Below, piece by piece: positions 43,201 to 52,337 of a stretch of DNA of 64,000 nucleotides. A program made the translations under genes and the position numbers. Below the pieces are notes generated by a model. It searched no databases. It was given only the letters and a program-made list of their open reading frames with translations, and was not told where the DNA came from. Origin of the DNA: Hyphomonas jannaschiana VP2 (lineage in GTDB: Bacteria > Pseudomonadota > Alphaproteobacteria > Caulobacterales > Hyphomonadaceae); NCBI RefSeq assembly GCF_000685215.1, contig NZ_ARYJ01000005.1:248001-312000 (forward strand), in the 5' to 3' direction. Positions within the stretch are counted from its first letter, which is position 1; each line of letters starts with the position of its first letter.

Positions 43201-43621
43201 CCGGGGCAGCCTTGCCTGAAGCTGCATGGGCCTCGGCCCTGCGGACAAGGTGTTTTTCCACGATGCGGTAATTCTTCCGGTTCGACCGGTAGAAGATGTC
43301 GAACACATCTCCGGCGACCGGCAGCGACCCCAGCGCCGTGTCGACGACGAGGTTCCAGACAATCCCGATGGAGGCCGAGGCAGGCAGCTTCAGCCGCCAC
43401 GCTGTGGCGAGGGCGTGCAGGCCAATGGCGCCGGTCGCCGCGTCGCCGACCACGGGGACCAGTCCCAGCACGGAATCGAGGCCGAATTTGATGCCGAACA
43501 GGCCGAACCGGGAGTCCAGCAGGCGGGAGAAGGCGTCAAGCGCGGCTAGTTCCTCGCCGATGGTGCGCCCATGCGGCAGCATCATGGCGCGGATTTCCTC
43601 GTCTGTCCGTTTCCTGGCCAT
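43184..43621 (-). CDS. DUF4112 family protein
   Basis: 145 residues from MARKRTDEEIRAMMLPHG with GGGAGA upstream of the ATG. The DUF4112 hallmarks are LDSRFGLFGIKFGLDSVLGLVPVVGD and the mirrored second segment VVDTALGSLPVAGDVFDIFYRSNRKN, which look like two amphipathic or membrane-associated hairpins around GxxPVxGD motifs. Function unknown. Open frame upstream to 44089 is antisense to the DUF952 and pyrD genes. Confidence 0.85.
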   Translation of the reverse strand: MARKRTDEEIRAMMLPHGRTIGEELAALDAFSRLLDSRFGLFGIKFGLDSVLGLVPVVGDAATGAIGLHALATAWRLKLPASASIGIVWNLVVDTALGSLPVAGDVFDIFYRSNRKNYRIVEKHLVRRAEAHAASGKAAPVRTRN

Positions 43622-43693
43622 TTGTCTCTCCCGGCAATGCCTGACGAGCTTGCCGCAATTGCCAGCGCCCGCAAAGCCTGCTGAATACCGGGC

Positions 43694-44044
43694 ATGACCG
43701 AGACCGGCGAAACCCATGTCTATAAATTGCTGACCGGTGACGACTGGCAGGCTGCGTCCGCTGCTGGCGTAACCAGTGTGGCGATCGACCAGCAGGACGG
43801 CTATGTCCACCTGTCGACGCGGGCGCAGGTGGAAGAAACGGCGCGGCTCCACTTCGCCAGCGCCAAGGGCATCCGTCTGCTGCGGTTCGCCGTGGCGGAG
43901 CTGCCGCCGCTGACCTGGGAGCCGAGCCGGGGCGGGCAGATGTTTCCGCATCTCTATGCGCCGCTGGAAGTGTCCCGCGCCGATGCCGTCTGGCAGTTGC
44001 GGCGCGGCGAAGATGGCGCCCTGCATTTTCCGGAGGATTATTGA
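43694..44044 (+). CDS. DUF952 family protein
   Basis: 116 residues. The DUF952 signature is visible: HVYKLLTGDDWQAA near the start, DGYVHLSTRAQVEETARLHF in the middle and MFPHLYAPLEVSRADAVWQL near the end, which resembles an ADP-ribosyltransferase-like small fold. Function is unproven. It precedes pyrD with a TGATG junction (one shared base), so the two are co-translated. Confidence 0.87.
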   Translation: MTETGETHVYKLLTGDDWQAASAAGVTSVAIDQQDGYVHLSTRAQVEETARLHFASAKGIRLLRFAVAELPPLTWEPSRGGQMFPHLYAPLEVSRADAVWQLRRGEDGALHFPEDY

Positions 44045-45096
44045 TGAGCCTGACCGATTTCGGTGCCAGCCTCGTGAAATTGCTGCCACCGGAAGCGGCG
44101 CATACGGCCACGATCAAGGCGCTGAAACTTCGCCTTGGCGTGCCGCTGAACCCGCCGCTGGCCGATCCCGCGCTGGAAACCGTTCTGCCGAAATCCGGGC
44201 TGAAGCTGCCGTCACCTGTCGGGCTGGCGGCCGGGTTCGACAAGAATTGCGATGTGCCGGACGCGATGGCGAAATTTGGGTTCGGCTTTGTCGAATGCGG
44301 CACGGTGACCCCGCGCCCGCAGCCCGGCAATCCGAAGCCGCGCCTGTTCCGGCTGGATGAAGACCGGGCGGTCATCAACCGGATGGGCTTCAACAATGCC
44401 GGGCTCGACAATTTTGTCCGTAATCTGAAAACCTATCGCGGCGAGGTGCCGATCGGCGCGAATGTCGGCGCCAACAAGGACAGTGACGACCGGGTTACGG
44501 ATTATGTCACCGGCATCCGGGCTGTCGCCCCGCATGCAGACTATGTGACGATCAATATTTCCTCACCGAATACGCCGGGCCTGCGCGGCCTGCAGGACCG
44601 GGCGTCCCTCGAAGCCCTGCTGACGGCGTGTGGAGGAACGGACCGGTCGGGCAAGCCTGTCTTCCTGAAGGTCGCCCCGGACCTTGATGAGAAAGCGATT
44701 GCCGACATTGTCGAAGTCGTGCGCGGGCCGGGGGCGTGGTTGTCCGGCCTGATCGTGTCCAACACGACTCTGGCGCGTCCCGAGACGCTGAAAAGCCCCG
44801 ACAAGGGCGAAACGGGCGGCCTCTCCGGTGCGCCGCTGATGGGTCCGTCAACGGAGGTTATGGCCGCATTCGCACGCGCGCTGAAGGGCGAGTTTGACCT
44901 GATAGGGGCAGGGGGGATTGCCAGTGCGGCGGATACCTATGCCAAGATCCGTGCCGGCGCGAATGCGGTCCAGCTGTATTCCGCCATGGTCTATGAAGGG
45001 CCGGGCCTTGCGCAGGAAATCAACAAGGGGCTGCCCGCGCTGCTGAAGGCGGATGGGTTTGCGACGCTGGCGGAAGCTGTGGGAACGGGGCTCTAG
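44044..45096 (+). CDS. pyrD: Dihydroorotate dehydrogenase (quinone), class 2
   Basis: 350 residues. Class 2 features: an N-terminal helical membrane-association segment, then VGLAAGFDKNCDVPDAM, VECGTVTPRPQPGNPKPRLFRL, the catalytic serine region NISSPNTPGLRGLQ, FLKVAPDLDEK and the FMN phosphate site GAGGIASAADTYAKIRAGA. It oxidises dihydroorotate to orotate, giving electrons to ubiquinone in the inner membrane. The TTG directly before this ATG is not needed as a start. Convergent overlap of four bases with the MATE gene. Confidence 0.96.
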   Translation: MSLTDFGASLVKLLPPEAAHTATIKALKLRLGVPLNPPLADPALETVLPKSGLKLPSPVGLAAGFDKNCDVPDAMAKFGFGFVECGTVTPRPQPGNPKPRLFRLDEDRAVINRMGFNNAGLDNFVRNLKTYRGEVPIGANVGANKDSDDRVTDYVTGIRAVAPHADYVTINISSPNTPGLRGLQDRASLEALLTACGGTDRSGKPVFLKVAPDLDEKAIADIVEVVRGPGAWLSGLIVSNTTLARPETLKSPDKGETGGLSGAPLMGPSTEVMAAFARALKGEFDLIGAGGIASAADTYAKIRAGANAVQLYSAMVYEGPGLAQEINKGLPALLKADGFATLAEAVGTGL

Positions 45097-46382
45097 GCGG
45101 TCTGAAGCCGCCGGAACAGGCCCGGCACATAGACGCCAAGCGCCGCGGCGCGATAGAGATACATCAGCAGGAAAGCGATCCAGACGCCGGTATTGCCGTA
45201 GAGCGGGCGCAGGATCATGTCCGTACTGATATAAAGCACAGCGACGGCCACGCCTGCATTGCGCAGGGCCCGGCCCTGTGTGGTGCCCAGGAAGAGGCCA
45301 TCCAGCTGCCACGGCGCAATGCCGATCAGCGGCACCAGCGCGCAATAGGGCAGGTAGGCAAGCGCCGCATCGCGCGCTTCGACATCGCGAACAAAGGTCG
45401 TGATGACCCAGCCGCCGCCCAGGAAATAGAGCAGGGCAAAGCCGAGCCCGGCGATCAGGGCGAATTCACTGGTCAGCCGCATGGCCCGAGCAAGGCGCGG
45501 CGCGCTGTTGGCGCCATAGGCTTCGCCGGCTTCCTTCTCCGCGACAAAGGCAAAGCCATCCAGCACGAAGGCGGCCACCGTAATGAACTGCAGCAGGACT
45601 TCATTGCCCGCAGTCACGGCGGTGGAGATCATCGTGCCGGAGCGGACGAACCAGCCAAAGCAGAGCACCAGCGCCAGTGTACGGATCATGATGTCCCGGT
45701 TGGCGCCGAACAGGGCGGCGAGGCGTGCACGGTCGAACAATGGGGCAGCGCCCCGGAAAGCCGGGAAGACCAGCGCGAGGCCAAAGAGCAGCGCCGTCCA
45801 TTCCGCGATCGCCGTGCCTGCGCCGATACCGGCCGGGCCGAGACCGAGCCTTGCGACGAACCATGTATCCAGCCCGGCATTCACGGCGTTCATCATGATC
45901 TGGAAGGCGAGCATCTGCCCGGTCCGTCCGGTGCCCAGCATCCAGCCGGTGACGGCGAGGCCCATCAGATAGGCGGGCGCCCCCCAGATGCGGGAGTCGA
46001 AATAGGCGCCCGCCAGCGTCTCTACCTGATCGGTGCTGGCGAAAGCGGTGAAGGCGAGGGGTTTCAGGATCGGCGAGAGGATCAGCAGCGCCAGCCCGAT
46101 GGCGCCGCCGAGGGAGAGCGCGCGCAAGAGGACTGCCCGCTTCTCCGCTTCATCACCCCGCCCGGCCGCCTGCGCGGAGAGCCCGGTGGTCGACATGCGC
46201 AGGAAGCCGAAGCCCCAATAGATGAAGCTGTACGCCACCGCAGCGATAGCGACCGCTGCGAGGTCTGCCTTGTCGCCGAACTGGCCCATGACGGCAGTAT
46301 CGACAATGCCGGTCGTGGCCGTCGCGGCCTGTGCGGCAATGATCGGCAGGGCAAGCTGCAGGGTCTTCTGGCGGGTCAGCAT
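45093..46382 (-). CDS. MATE family efflux transporter (DinF-like)
   Basis: 429 residues with twelve predicted spans in two related halves. MATE features include the first helix LALPIIAAQAATATTGIVDTAVMGQFG, and YFDSRIWGAPAYLMGLAVTGWMLGTGRTGQM in the middle of the first half. The DinF-type subgroup fits best by the start (LQLALPII) and LDGFAFVAEKEAGEAYG. These export cationic drugs or metabolites with a Na+ or H+ gradient. It stands alone on this strand; the PAP2 gene lies upstream at 29 bases. Confidence 0.9.
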   Translation of the reverse strand: MLTRQKTLQLALPIIAAQAATATTGIVDTAVMGQFGDKADLAAVAIAAVAYSFIYWGFGFLRMSTTGLSAQAAGRGDEAEKRAVLLRALSLGGAIGLALLILSPILKPLAFTAFASTDQVETLAGAYFDSRIWGAPAYLMGLAVTGWMLGTGRTGQMLAFQIMMNAVNAGLDTWFVARLGLGPAGIGAGTAIAEWTALLFGLALVFPAFRGAAPLFDRARLAALFGANRDIMIRTLALVLCFGWFVRSGTMISTAVTAGNEVLLQFITVAAFVLDGFAFVAEKEAGEAYGANSAPRLARAMRLTSEFALIAGLGFALLYFLGGGWVITTFVRDVEARDAALAYLPYCALVPLIGIAPWQLDGLFLGTTQGRALRNAGVAVAVLYISTDMILRPLYGNTGVWIAFLLMYLYRAAALGVYVPGLFRRLQTA

Positions 46383-46411
46383 GGGAGGCGGGGTGTAGAC
46401 CGCTTTGCCCC

Positions 46412-47215
46412 TCAGGGCGAGGGCGGAGACTCCGCCGGCGTGCCCGGGCGCTGGTGCAGTTCGATGGCGCGGTACAGCGCCTCGGAATCCGGCAGCGAGA
46501 GCATCAGATAGATCGGAAAGGCCGCCGCGATCACGAACAGGGCAATCGGAATGCCGCGTGAGAATTTCGGTGGCTCCGGATGCTTGGCCACGGCGATGGC
46601 CAGCATGACCAGGAACAGGAAGGCCAGCGCATACCCGGCCAGCACGTCGCTAAACCAGTGCGCGCCAAGATACATGCGCGAGGCCCCGATCATCACGATG
46701 AGGAGCAGGAAGGACCCGGTCAGCCCCCAGCGCATCCAGCCGCGGAAAGTGACGAAGGTCAGCCCGGCAATCGCGCCATAGATCAGGGCCGAATGGGCGA
46801 CGTGGCTGGACGGAAAGCTGAACAGATCCACGCCGGTATAGGGAATGTCGGTCGGGCGGGCGCGCGCGATCCAGAGCTTGATTGTGTGCACCACGACCGG
46901 CATCGAGCCGAAGCAGGGCGCATAGCACATCGCCCGCCAGCGCGCGCCTGTGAACAGGAAGGAGGCGACCGTCACCACAGCCGCAAGTGTGAGGAACAGG
47001 CCGTCTCCCAGCGCCGTGACGACCAGCATCAGATCATAGAGCGGGCCGCCCCGTGCCCCTTCGACGAGGCTGTCGACCAGCCGGTCAATCGGGGCGAGGG
47101 GCCAGAAACCGGCCGCCCCGGCAGCCAGAATGGCGAACACGATGATCGCCACGCCCGCCGTCCAGCCAAGCTGGCGCGCGCCAAAGGTCGGAACGGTGCG
47201 CGGGCGCCGTCTCAC
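46412..47215 (-). CDS. PAP2-family membrane phosphatase
   Basis: 267 residues starting at GTG, with six spans. The acid-phosphatase motifs are complete: KLWIARARP, PSSHVAHSAL and SRMYLGAHWFSDVLAG, which together give the lipid-phosphate active site on the periplasmic side. Likely substrates are undecaprenyl pyrophosphate or phosphatidate-type lipids. A proline-rich C-terminal tail (PGTPAESPPSP) follows the last span. Co-transcription with the MATE gene downstream is plausible. Confidence 0.9.
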   Translation of the reverse strand: MRRRPRTVPTFGARQLGWTAGVAIIVFAILAAGAAGFWPLAPIDRLVDSLVEGARGGPLYDLMLVVTALGDGLFLTLAAVVTVASFLFTGARWRAMCYAPCFGSMPVVVHTIKLWIARARPTDIPYTGVDLFSFPSSHVAHSALIYGAIAGLTFVTFRGWMRWGLTGSFLLLIVMIGASRMYLGAHWFSDVLAGYALAFLFLVMLAIAVAKHPEPPKFSRGIPIALFVIAAAFPIYLMLSLPDSEALYRAIELHQRPGTPAESPPSP

Positions 47216-47326
47216 GCGGACGCGCGCTTTCCTGTCAATGTCATACGCAACACGGGTTTTGCCTCATCGCCCGAATTCAACCCCTACAGCCCATGAGCAT
47301 AGGCGCATGGACTGCAGCAGGGAAGG

Positions 47327-48628
47327 TTAAACCGGATCGCGGGCGATGTAGACGTCGTAGTCGAACTCGTTTTCCCATTTTGCAACGGCGGTCGCCACGG
47401 TCGCATCCCCGGTCACATTTGTGAGGGTCCGCATCATGTCGAGCAGCCGGTCAAAGGGCAGGATGAAGCCGATGACGAGATAGGCCGTTTCCTGCGGAAT
47501 GCCGACCTGTTGCAGCGCCATGCCGGAGAGGAGCAGGCCTGCGCTGGGAATACCTGCCGCGCCGATCGAAACCAGCGTGGCCATCAGGGCGACCAGCACA
47601 TACTGGCCGAGCGTCACATCCACGCCGAGCGCCTGCGCGCCGAACAGGGCGACCATGCCGATATAGATGGCGGTGCCATCCATATTGATGGTCGCGCCCA
47701 GCGGCAGGACAGAGCCGGCAATTGATTTGTCGACACCAAGGTTTTCCTCGGCACAGGCGATGGTGACCGGCAGGGTCGCGCTGGAGGAAGAGGTGGAATA
47801 GGCAACGGCCTGCGCATCGGTGACGCCGCGGAAGAAGGGCATCAGTGGCAGGCGCAGCACGAATTTGATGATCCCGCCATAGGTGATGATGATGTGCAGG
47901 AAGCAAGCGAGGTAGAGCGCGATGGCGAGCACGCCGAGGCTCTGCAGGATGCCGAGGCCTTGCGTGGCCAGCACCCATGTCATCAGGGCGAACACGCCGA
48001 ACGGGGCGGTTTCCATGACGAACTCGGTGACTTTCATCATCACTTCGGCCGCACCATCGAAGAAGGCGGCCACCGGCTTGCCCATGTCTCCGGCCAGCAT
48101 GATGCCGACGCCGAACAGGATGGCGAAGAAGATCACCTGCAGGATGTCGCCTTTGGCGAGGGCTTCGAATGGATTGGTTGGCACGATGGCGAGGAAGCGT
48201 TCGACGAAGCCACCCGCCGCATCCGCCCGGGCGGCGGCATCCGCCATGGCGCTGCCATCGACGCCCTCGAACATTTCCGGCGACAGGCTGGCGCCCGGCT
48301 GGAAGAGGGTGGCCATGATCAGGCCCAGTGTCACGGCGATGGCGGTGGTACCAAAATAAAGCCCGATGGTCCGCAGGCCCAGGCTGCCAAGGCGTTTCGG
48401 GTCGCCCATGGCAATCATGCCCGACACGAGCGTGAAGAAGACGAGCGGGACGACCAGCATCCGGATCAGGCGCAGGAACAGGTCTCCCAGCCATTTGACC
48501 CAGTCGGTGGCGAAGACCGCAGCCGCATCGGGGCCCATGCCTGCGCGCAGCGCTATGCCTGCGATTGTGCCGAGCACGAGCGCGGCAATCACGCGCTTCC
48601 ACAGGTCGATTTCAAACCACCACTTCAT
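47327..48628 (-). CDS. Dicarboxylate/amino acid:cation symporter (DAACS)
   Basis: 433 residues from MKWWFEIDLWKRVIAALVLG with AGGGAG eight bases before the ATG; the open frame begins slightly earlier at 48673. The DAACS substrate/cation motifs are present: the serine-rich STSSSSATLPVT hairpin, GATINMDGTAIYIGM, and AAGIPSAGLLLSGMAL. It imports C4-dicarboxylates or glutamate/aspartate with Na+ or H+. A ~60-residue Ala/Pro-containing insert between early helices (SPEMFEGVDGSAMADAAARA) lies where the family's loop varies. Confidence 0.93.
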   Translation of the reverse strand: MKWWFEIDLWKRVIAALVLGTIAGIALRAGMGPDAAAVFATDWVKWLGDLFLRLIRMLVVPLVFFTLVSGMIAMGDPKRLGSLGLRTIGLYFGTTAIAVTLGLIMATLFQPGASLSPEMFEGVDGSAMADAAARADAAGGFVERFLAIVPTNPFEALAKGDILQVIFFAILFGVGIMLAGDMGKPVAAFFDGAAEVMMKVTEFVMETAPFGVFALMTWVLATQGLGILQSLGVLAIALYLACFLHIIITYGGIIKFVLRLPLMPFFRGVTDAQAVAYSTSSSSATLPVTIACAEENLGVDKSIAGSVLPLGATINMDGTAIYIGMVALFGAQALGVDVTLGQYVLVALMATLVSIGAAGIPSAGLLLSGMALQQVGIPQETAYLVIGFILPFDRLLDMMRTLTNVTGDATVATAVAKWENEFDYDVYIARDPV

Positions 48629-48760
48629 CCACAGCTCCCTCAGAATTTGGCCAGACCCTAGGGAGGAGATCATGCGAAGGCAATTGGGGCTTTGTCTGCC
48701 ACTGCAATCGGACCACCAGTGCTTGCCAGAGGGGCAGGGGCGGCCTTATTGCGGCAGACC

Positions 48761-51202
48761 ATGGCAAATTTTCGCGCGTCCCTGCCGATTGACGAGGTGC
48801 TGGGAGATATTTCTGCCCGCCTTGGCGCGGCGCCCCGGCTTGTGCTGGCTGCCCCTCCGGGGGCCGGCAAGACGACGCGTGTGCCGCTGTCCCTGGCGGG
48901 GTTCCTGGATCTTCCGGCGGTCGTAGAGGGGCGTATCCTCCTGCTTGAGCCGCGCCGCATCGCGGCGCGCATGGCCGCGCAGCAAATGGCGAAAAGCCTC
49001 GGTGAGCCGCTTGGCAAGCGCATCGGCCTGACGACCCGCGTCGACCGGAAGGTCTCGGCCGACACGGTGGTGGAGGTGATCACGGATGGCCTGTTCACCC
49101 GGCGGATCCTGAATGACCCGGAACTGGCGGGCGTGGGCGCCATCCTGTTCGACGAATTCCATGAGCGCAGGCTGAATTCGGATCTTGGACTCGCCCTGGC
49201 GCTGGAAAGCCAGGCGGCATTCCGGGAAGACCTGAAACTGCTCATCATGTCCGCGACGCTCGACACGGCCCGCGTCTCGGCCGTGTTCGATGCGCCTGTC
49301 GTGGAGAGCGAAGGCAGGATGTTCCCGGTGGAGACGCGTTATCTCGGCCGGTCGCAGGACCGGACCGAGGACCGGATGGCCTCAGCGATCCGGCGGGCGC
49401 TGAGAGAAGAGACGGGCTCCATCCTCGCTTTCCTGCCGGGGGCAGGGGAGATCCAGCGCACGGCAGAGCGGCTGGACGGTCTCGGGCCGGATGTGATCGT
49501 GGCGCCATTGTTCGGTGCCCTCAGCCCGGCGGAACAGGATGCGGCGGTTCAGCCCGCGCCGGAGGGCAAGCGCAAAATCGTTCTGGCGACGGACATTGCC
49601 GAAAGCGCGTTGACCATTGAGGGCGTCCGGATCGTGATCGATTCCGGCCTGTCGCGCGTGGCGGAGGACAATATTGGCGGGCTTGGGTCCCGCCTCAGCA
49701 CGGTGCGCGCATCGCGCGCGTCGGTCGACCAGCGCCGTGGCCGGGCCGGGCGACTTGAGCCGGGCGTCTGTTATCGTCTTTGGGATGAAGAGGCGACGCG
49801 TGGCCTGATGCCTGCGCCGGTGCCGGAAATCCTGTCGAGCGATCTGTCCGGCCTTGTCCTGACGCTGGCCGAATGGGGGGAGCGGGACGCAGGCAACCTC
49901 ACCTGGATGGACGCGCCGCCCGCAGGCCGCCTGAAGGCGGCTACGGACTTGTTGCTGACCTTGCGCGCGGTGGATGAAGACGGCCGGCTCACGCCGCTGG
50001 GCTCCGAGATGTCCCGCCTGCCATTATCGCCGCGGCTGGCTGCGCTGGTCGCCGGGGCGGAAGGCGGCGAACGGGCGCTTGCGGCAGAAGTGGCCGCCCT
50101 CGCAGGCGAACGCGGCGTAGGCGGAACATCCATCGATCTGCGCGAGCGGCTCACCCGGTTCCGGCAGGAGCGCTCGCCCCGCGCCCGGGTGCTGCAACAG
50201 CAGGCGAAGAACTGGGGCAAGGGCGCGGCACCATCCGGCGATCTTCCAAAGCTGCTGGCCCGCGCCTGGCCGGACGAAGTGGCCCGCAAGCGCCCCGGCA
50301 GCACGGGGACTTTCCTGCTCGCCTCCGGTCGTGCCGCGACGCTGCCGGACAATGACCCGCTCGCGAAATCGGACTGGCTGGTGGTCGCCGACCTTGGCGG
50401 GGCGTCGAAAGAAGCGCGTATTTCGCTGGCTGTCCCGATCAGTGAGGCAGATGCGCTGGCGAGCGGAACAGTTGTCAGCGAAGACCGGGCCGAGTTTGAT
50501 CCGAGAACGGCGCGTTTTACGGCGCGGCGCGTAAAAGCACTGGGCGCCATCGTGTTGTCGGAAACGCCGCTGCCGAAACCGTCTGCGGAGGTCGCCGCAA
50601 AGGCGATGTTGAACGCGGTGCAGGAACAGGGCTTTGCCGCCATTGGCGCAGAAGACGTGGTGGAGGAGACACTGTCGCGGCTCACCCTGCTGGAACAGTC
50701 GGGCCTGATTGACGCGCAAGGTCTCAGCGCCGATGGCTTGATGTTGACGGCGGGGGGCTGGCTCCTGCCCTGCCTGAAGAAAGCCGGGGCGCAGGTGCCC
50801 GCCGACCATAAAGTGCGCGAGGCGCTGATTGCGTCGCTCGACTGGCAGGTGCAGGAAGCGCTGCGCTCAGGCGCGCCCCTGTCGCTGGAACTGCCCTCGG
50901 GCCAGTCTGCGTGGGTGGATTATCTCGACCCGCGTGCACCGCTCGTGTCTGCAAGGGCGCAGGCCTTCTGGGGGTGTGCAGAGCATTTGCGGATTGCGGG
51001 CGGACGTGTGCCGGTGACGGTCGAGATGCTGTCACCCGGCATGAAGCCCGTTGCGACAACGCAGGACCTGCCCGCCTTCTGGCAAGGCGGTTACAAGGAC
51101 ATGGCGAAGGATATGCGCGGACGTTATCCCAAGCATGACTGGCCGGACGACCCGGCAAGTGCCCGCGCGCATGAAGGCCGGACGAAGAAACGATTGTCAT
51201 GA
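48761..51202 (+). CDS. hrpB: ATP-dependent helicase HrpB
   Basis: 813 residues. DEAH-type helicase motifs: APPGAGKTTRVPLSL (I), EPRRIAARMAAQQMA (Ia), LFDEFHERRL (II), MSATLD (III), the later ATDIAESALTIEGV (V) and QRRGRAGRLEPGVCYRLW (VI), then the HrpB-specific C-terminal domain. Its role in bacteria is poorly defined. The ATG at 48761 is preferred; the TTG at 48692 in the same frame has no support. It overlaps the GNAT gene by four bases. Confidence 0.94.
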   Translation: MANFRASLPIDEVLGDISARLGAAPRLVLAAPPGAGKTTRVPLSLAGFLDLPAVVEGRILLLEPRRIAARMAAQQMAKSLGEPLGKRIGLTTRVDRKVSADTVVEVITDGLFTRRILNDPELAGVGAILFDEFHERRLNSDLGLALALESQAAFREDLKLLIMSATLDTARVSAVFDAPVVESEGRMFPVETRYLGRSQDRTEDRMASAIRRALREETGSILAFLPGAGEIQRTAERLDGLGPDVIVAPLFGALSPAEQDAAVQPAPEGKRKIVLATDIAESALTIEGVRIVIDSGLSRVAEDNIGGLGSRLSTVRASRASVDQRRGRAGRLEPGVCYRLWDEEATRGLMPAPVPEILSSDLSGLVLTLAEWGERDAGNLTWMDAPPAGRLKAATDLLLTLRAVDEDGRLTPLGSEMSRLPLSPRLAALVAGAEGGERALAAEVAALAGERGVGGTSIDLRERLTRFRQERSPRARVLQQQAKNWGKGAAPSGDLPKLLARAWPDEVARKRPGSTGTFLLASGRAATLPDNDPLAKSDWLVVADLGGASKEARISLAVPISEADALASGTVVSEDRAEFDPRTARFTARRVKALGAIVLSETPLPKPSAEVAAKAMLNAVQEQGFAAIGAEDVVEETLSRLTLLEQSGLIDAQGLSADGLMLTAGGWLLPCLKKAGAQVPADHKVREALIASLDWQVQEALRSGAPLSLELPSGQSAWVDYLDPRAPLVSARAQAFWGCAEHLRIAGGRVPVTVEMLSPGMKPVATTQDLPAFWQGGYKDMAKDMRGRYPKHDWPDDPASARAHEGRTKKRLS

Positions 51203-51687
51203 CCAAAGCATTCCATATCCGCAGTGACTGGCGTGAGGGCGATGTGGAGCGCATCGTCGACCTGCACCGGCGTGGCTATGAGCAGGAGGGTGGGCATCAC
51301 TATGGCGCTGACTTCCTGGATCATGTGCGGCACACGGTCGAAGAGGCCGATATTCCGTCCCATCCGGCAAGCCGTGTCTGGTTCGCCGAGATGGACGGCG
51401 AAACGGTCGGCTGCGCGGCGGTGGTGGACCGGGGCGATGCGGGCCAGCTCCGCTGGGTCGTGCTGACGCCGGAGACACGCGGCCTGGGCATTGGCGGCAA
51501 GCTGCTGGATGCGGCGATGAAACATGCCGAGGCGCAGGACTGGCAATCCATCTATCTGGAAACAACCGATGGGCTGGAGGCGTCGATGGCGCTCTATAAG
51601 CGGCTCGGTTTTGAAATCGAGGTCGCGGAGGACCGCCCGCTCTGGCATGGTGGCGGCCGCTTCCTCCAGATGCGCCGGCCGCTATAG
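51199..51687 (+). CDS. GNAT family N-acetyltransferase
   Basis: 162 residues. The acetyl-CoA binding motif A is visible as WVVLTPETRGLGIGGKLLDAAM, preceded by VWFAEMDGETVGCAAVV (motif D) and followed by YLETTDGLEASMALYKRLGFE. The substrate is unknown. It follows hrpB with a four-base overlap, and its end is two bases from the convergent RluA-family gene. Confidence 0.9.
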   Translation: MTKAFHIRSDWREGDVERIVDLHRRGYEQEGGHHYGADFLDHVRHTVEEADIPSHPASRVWFAEMDGETVGCAAVVDRGDAGQLRWVVLTPETRGLGIGGKLLDAAMKHAEAQDWQSIYLETTDGLEASMALYKRLGFEIEVAEDRPLWHGGGRFLQMRRPL

Positions 51688-51689
51688 GT

Positions 51690-52337
51690 TCAGAACGGGC
51701 AGGGCGAGGTGAGGGTCAGCCGGACACCGGTGACCGGGTGCTCGAAGATGAGTTCGCTCGCATGCAGGTGCAGGCGTGGTGCGGCGGCCAGAGCGGCCGC
51801 GTGCGCGTAAAGCCTGTCGCCGAGAATCGGATGGCCGATTTCGGCAAGGTGCACCCGCAGCTGGTGCGACCGGCCGGTAAGCGGCGTGAGGCGAAGTCGG
51901 GCGTGATCGGCGTGGTGTTCCATCACTTCATATAGGGTGCGACTGGGCTTTCCGGTTTCGTGATCCACTTTCTGCCGCGGACGGTTTGGCCAGTCGGTGA
52001 TCAGCGGCAGGTCAATCTCTCCCTCCGGCGGATCGGGCTTGCCCCAGACATCGGCGGTATAAGCCTTCTCCACCGTGCCCCGCTCAAACAGGCCGGACAT
52101 GGCAGACTGCATCTCTTTCGACCTGGCCAAGATCAACAGGCCGCTGGTTGCCATGTCCAGCCGGTGAACCGTCAGCGCCCCGGGATGATCGGCATTGACG
52201 CGGGCGACGGCACAATCGGCTTTCTCCGGTCCTCGTCCGGGAACGGACAATAGGCCGGATGGCTTGTCGATCACGATCAGGTGGTCGTCGACATGCACAT
52301 AGCGGACGGGGTTCTGTGGCGGCGTGTAGGGGGTCAC
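51690..52337 (-). CDS. RluA-family RNA pseudouridine synthase
   Basis: 215 residues starting at GTG, overlapping the histidine kinase stop by four bases. The catalytic loop HRLDMATSGLLILAR contains the essential Asp, preceded by DHLIVIDKPSGLLSVPGRG. The short length and absence of an S4 domain match RluA (23S rRNA U746/tRNA U32) rather than RluC or RluD. It is the last gene of a five-gene run and the only RNA-modification member. Confidence 0.92.
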   Translation of the reverse strand: MTPYTPPQNPVRYVHVDDHLIVIDKPSGLLSVPGRGPEKADCAVARVNADHPGALTVHRLDMATSGLLILARSKEMQSAMSGLFERGTVEKAYTADVWGKPDPPEGEIDLPLITDWPNRPRQKVDHETGKPSRTLYEVMEHHADHARLRLTPLTGRSHQLRVHLAEIGHPILGDRLYAHAAALAAAPRLHLHASELIFEHPVTGVRLTLTSPCPF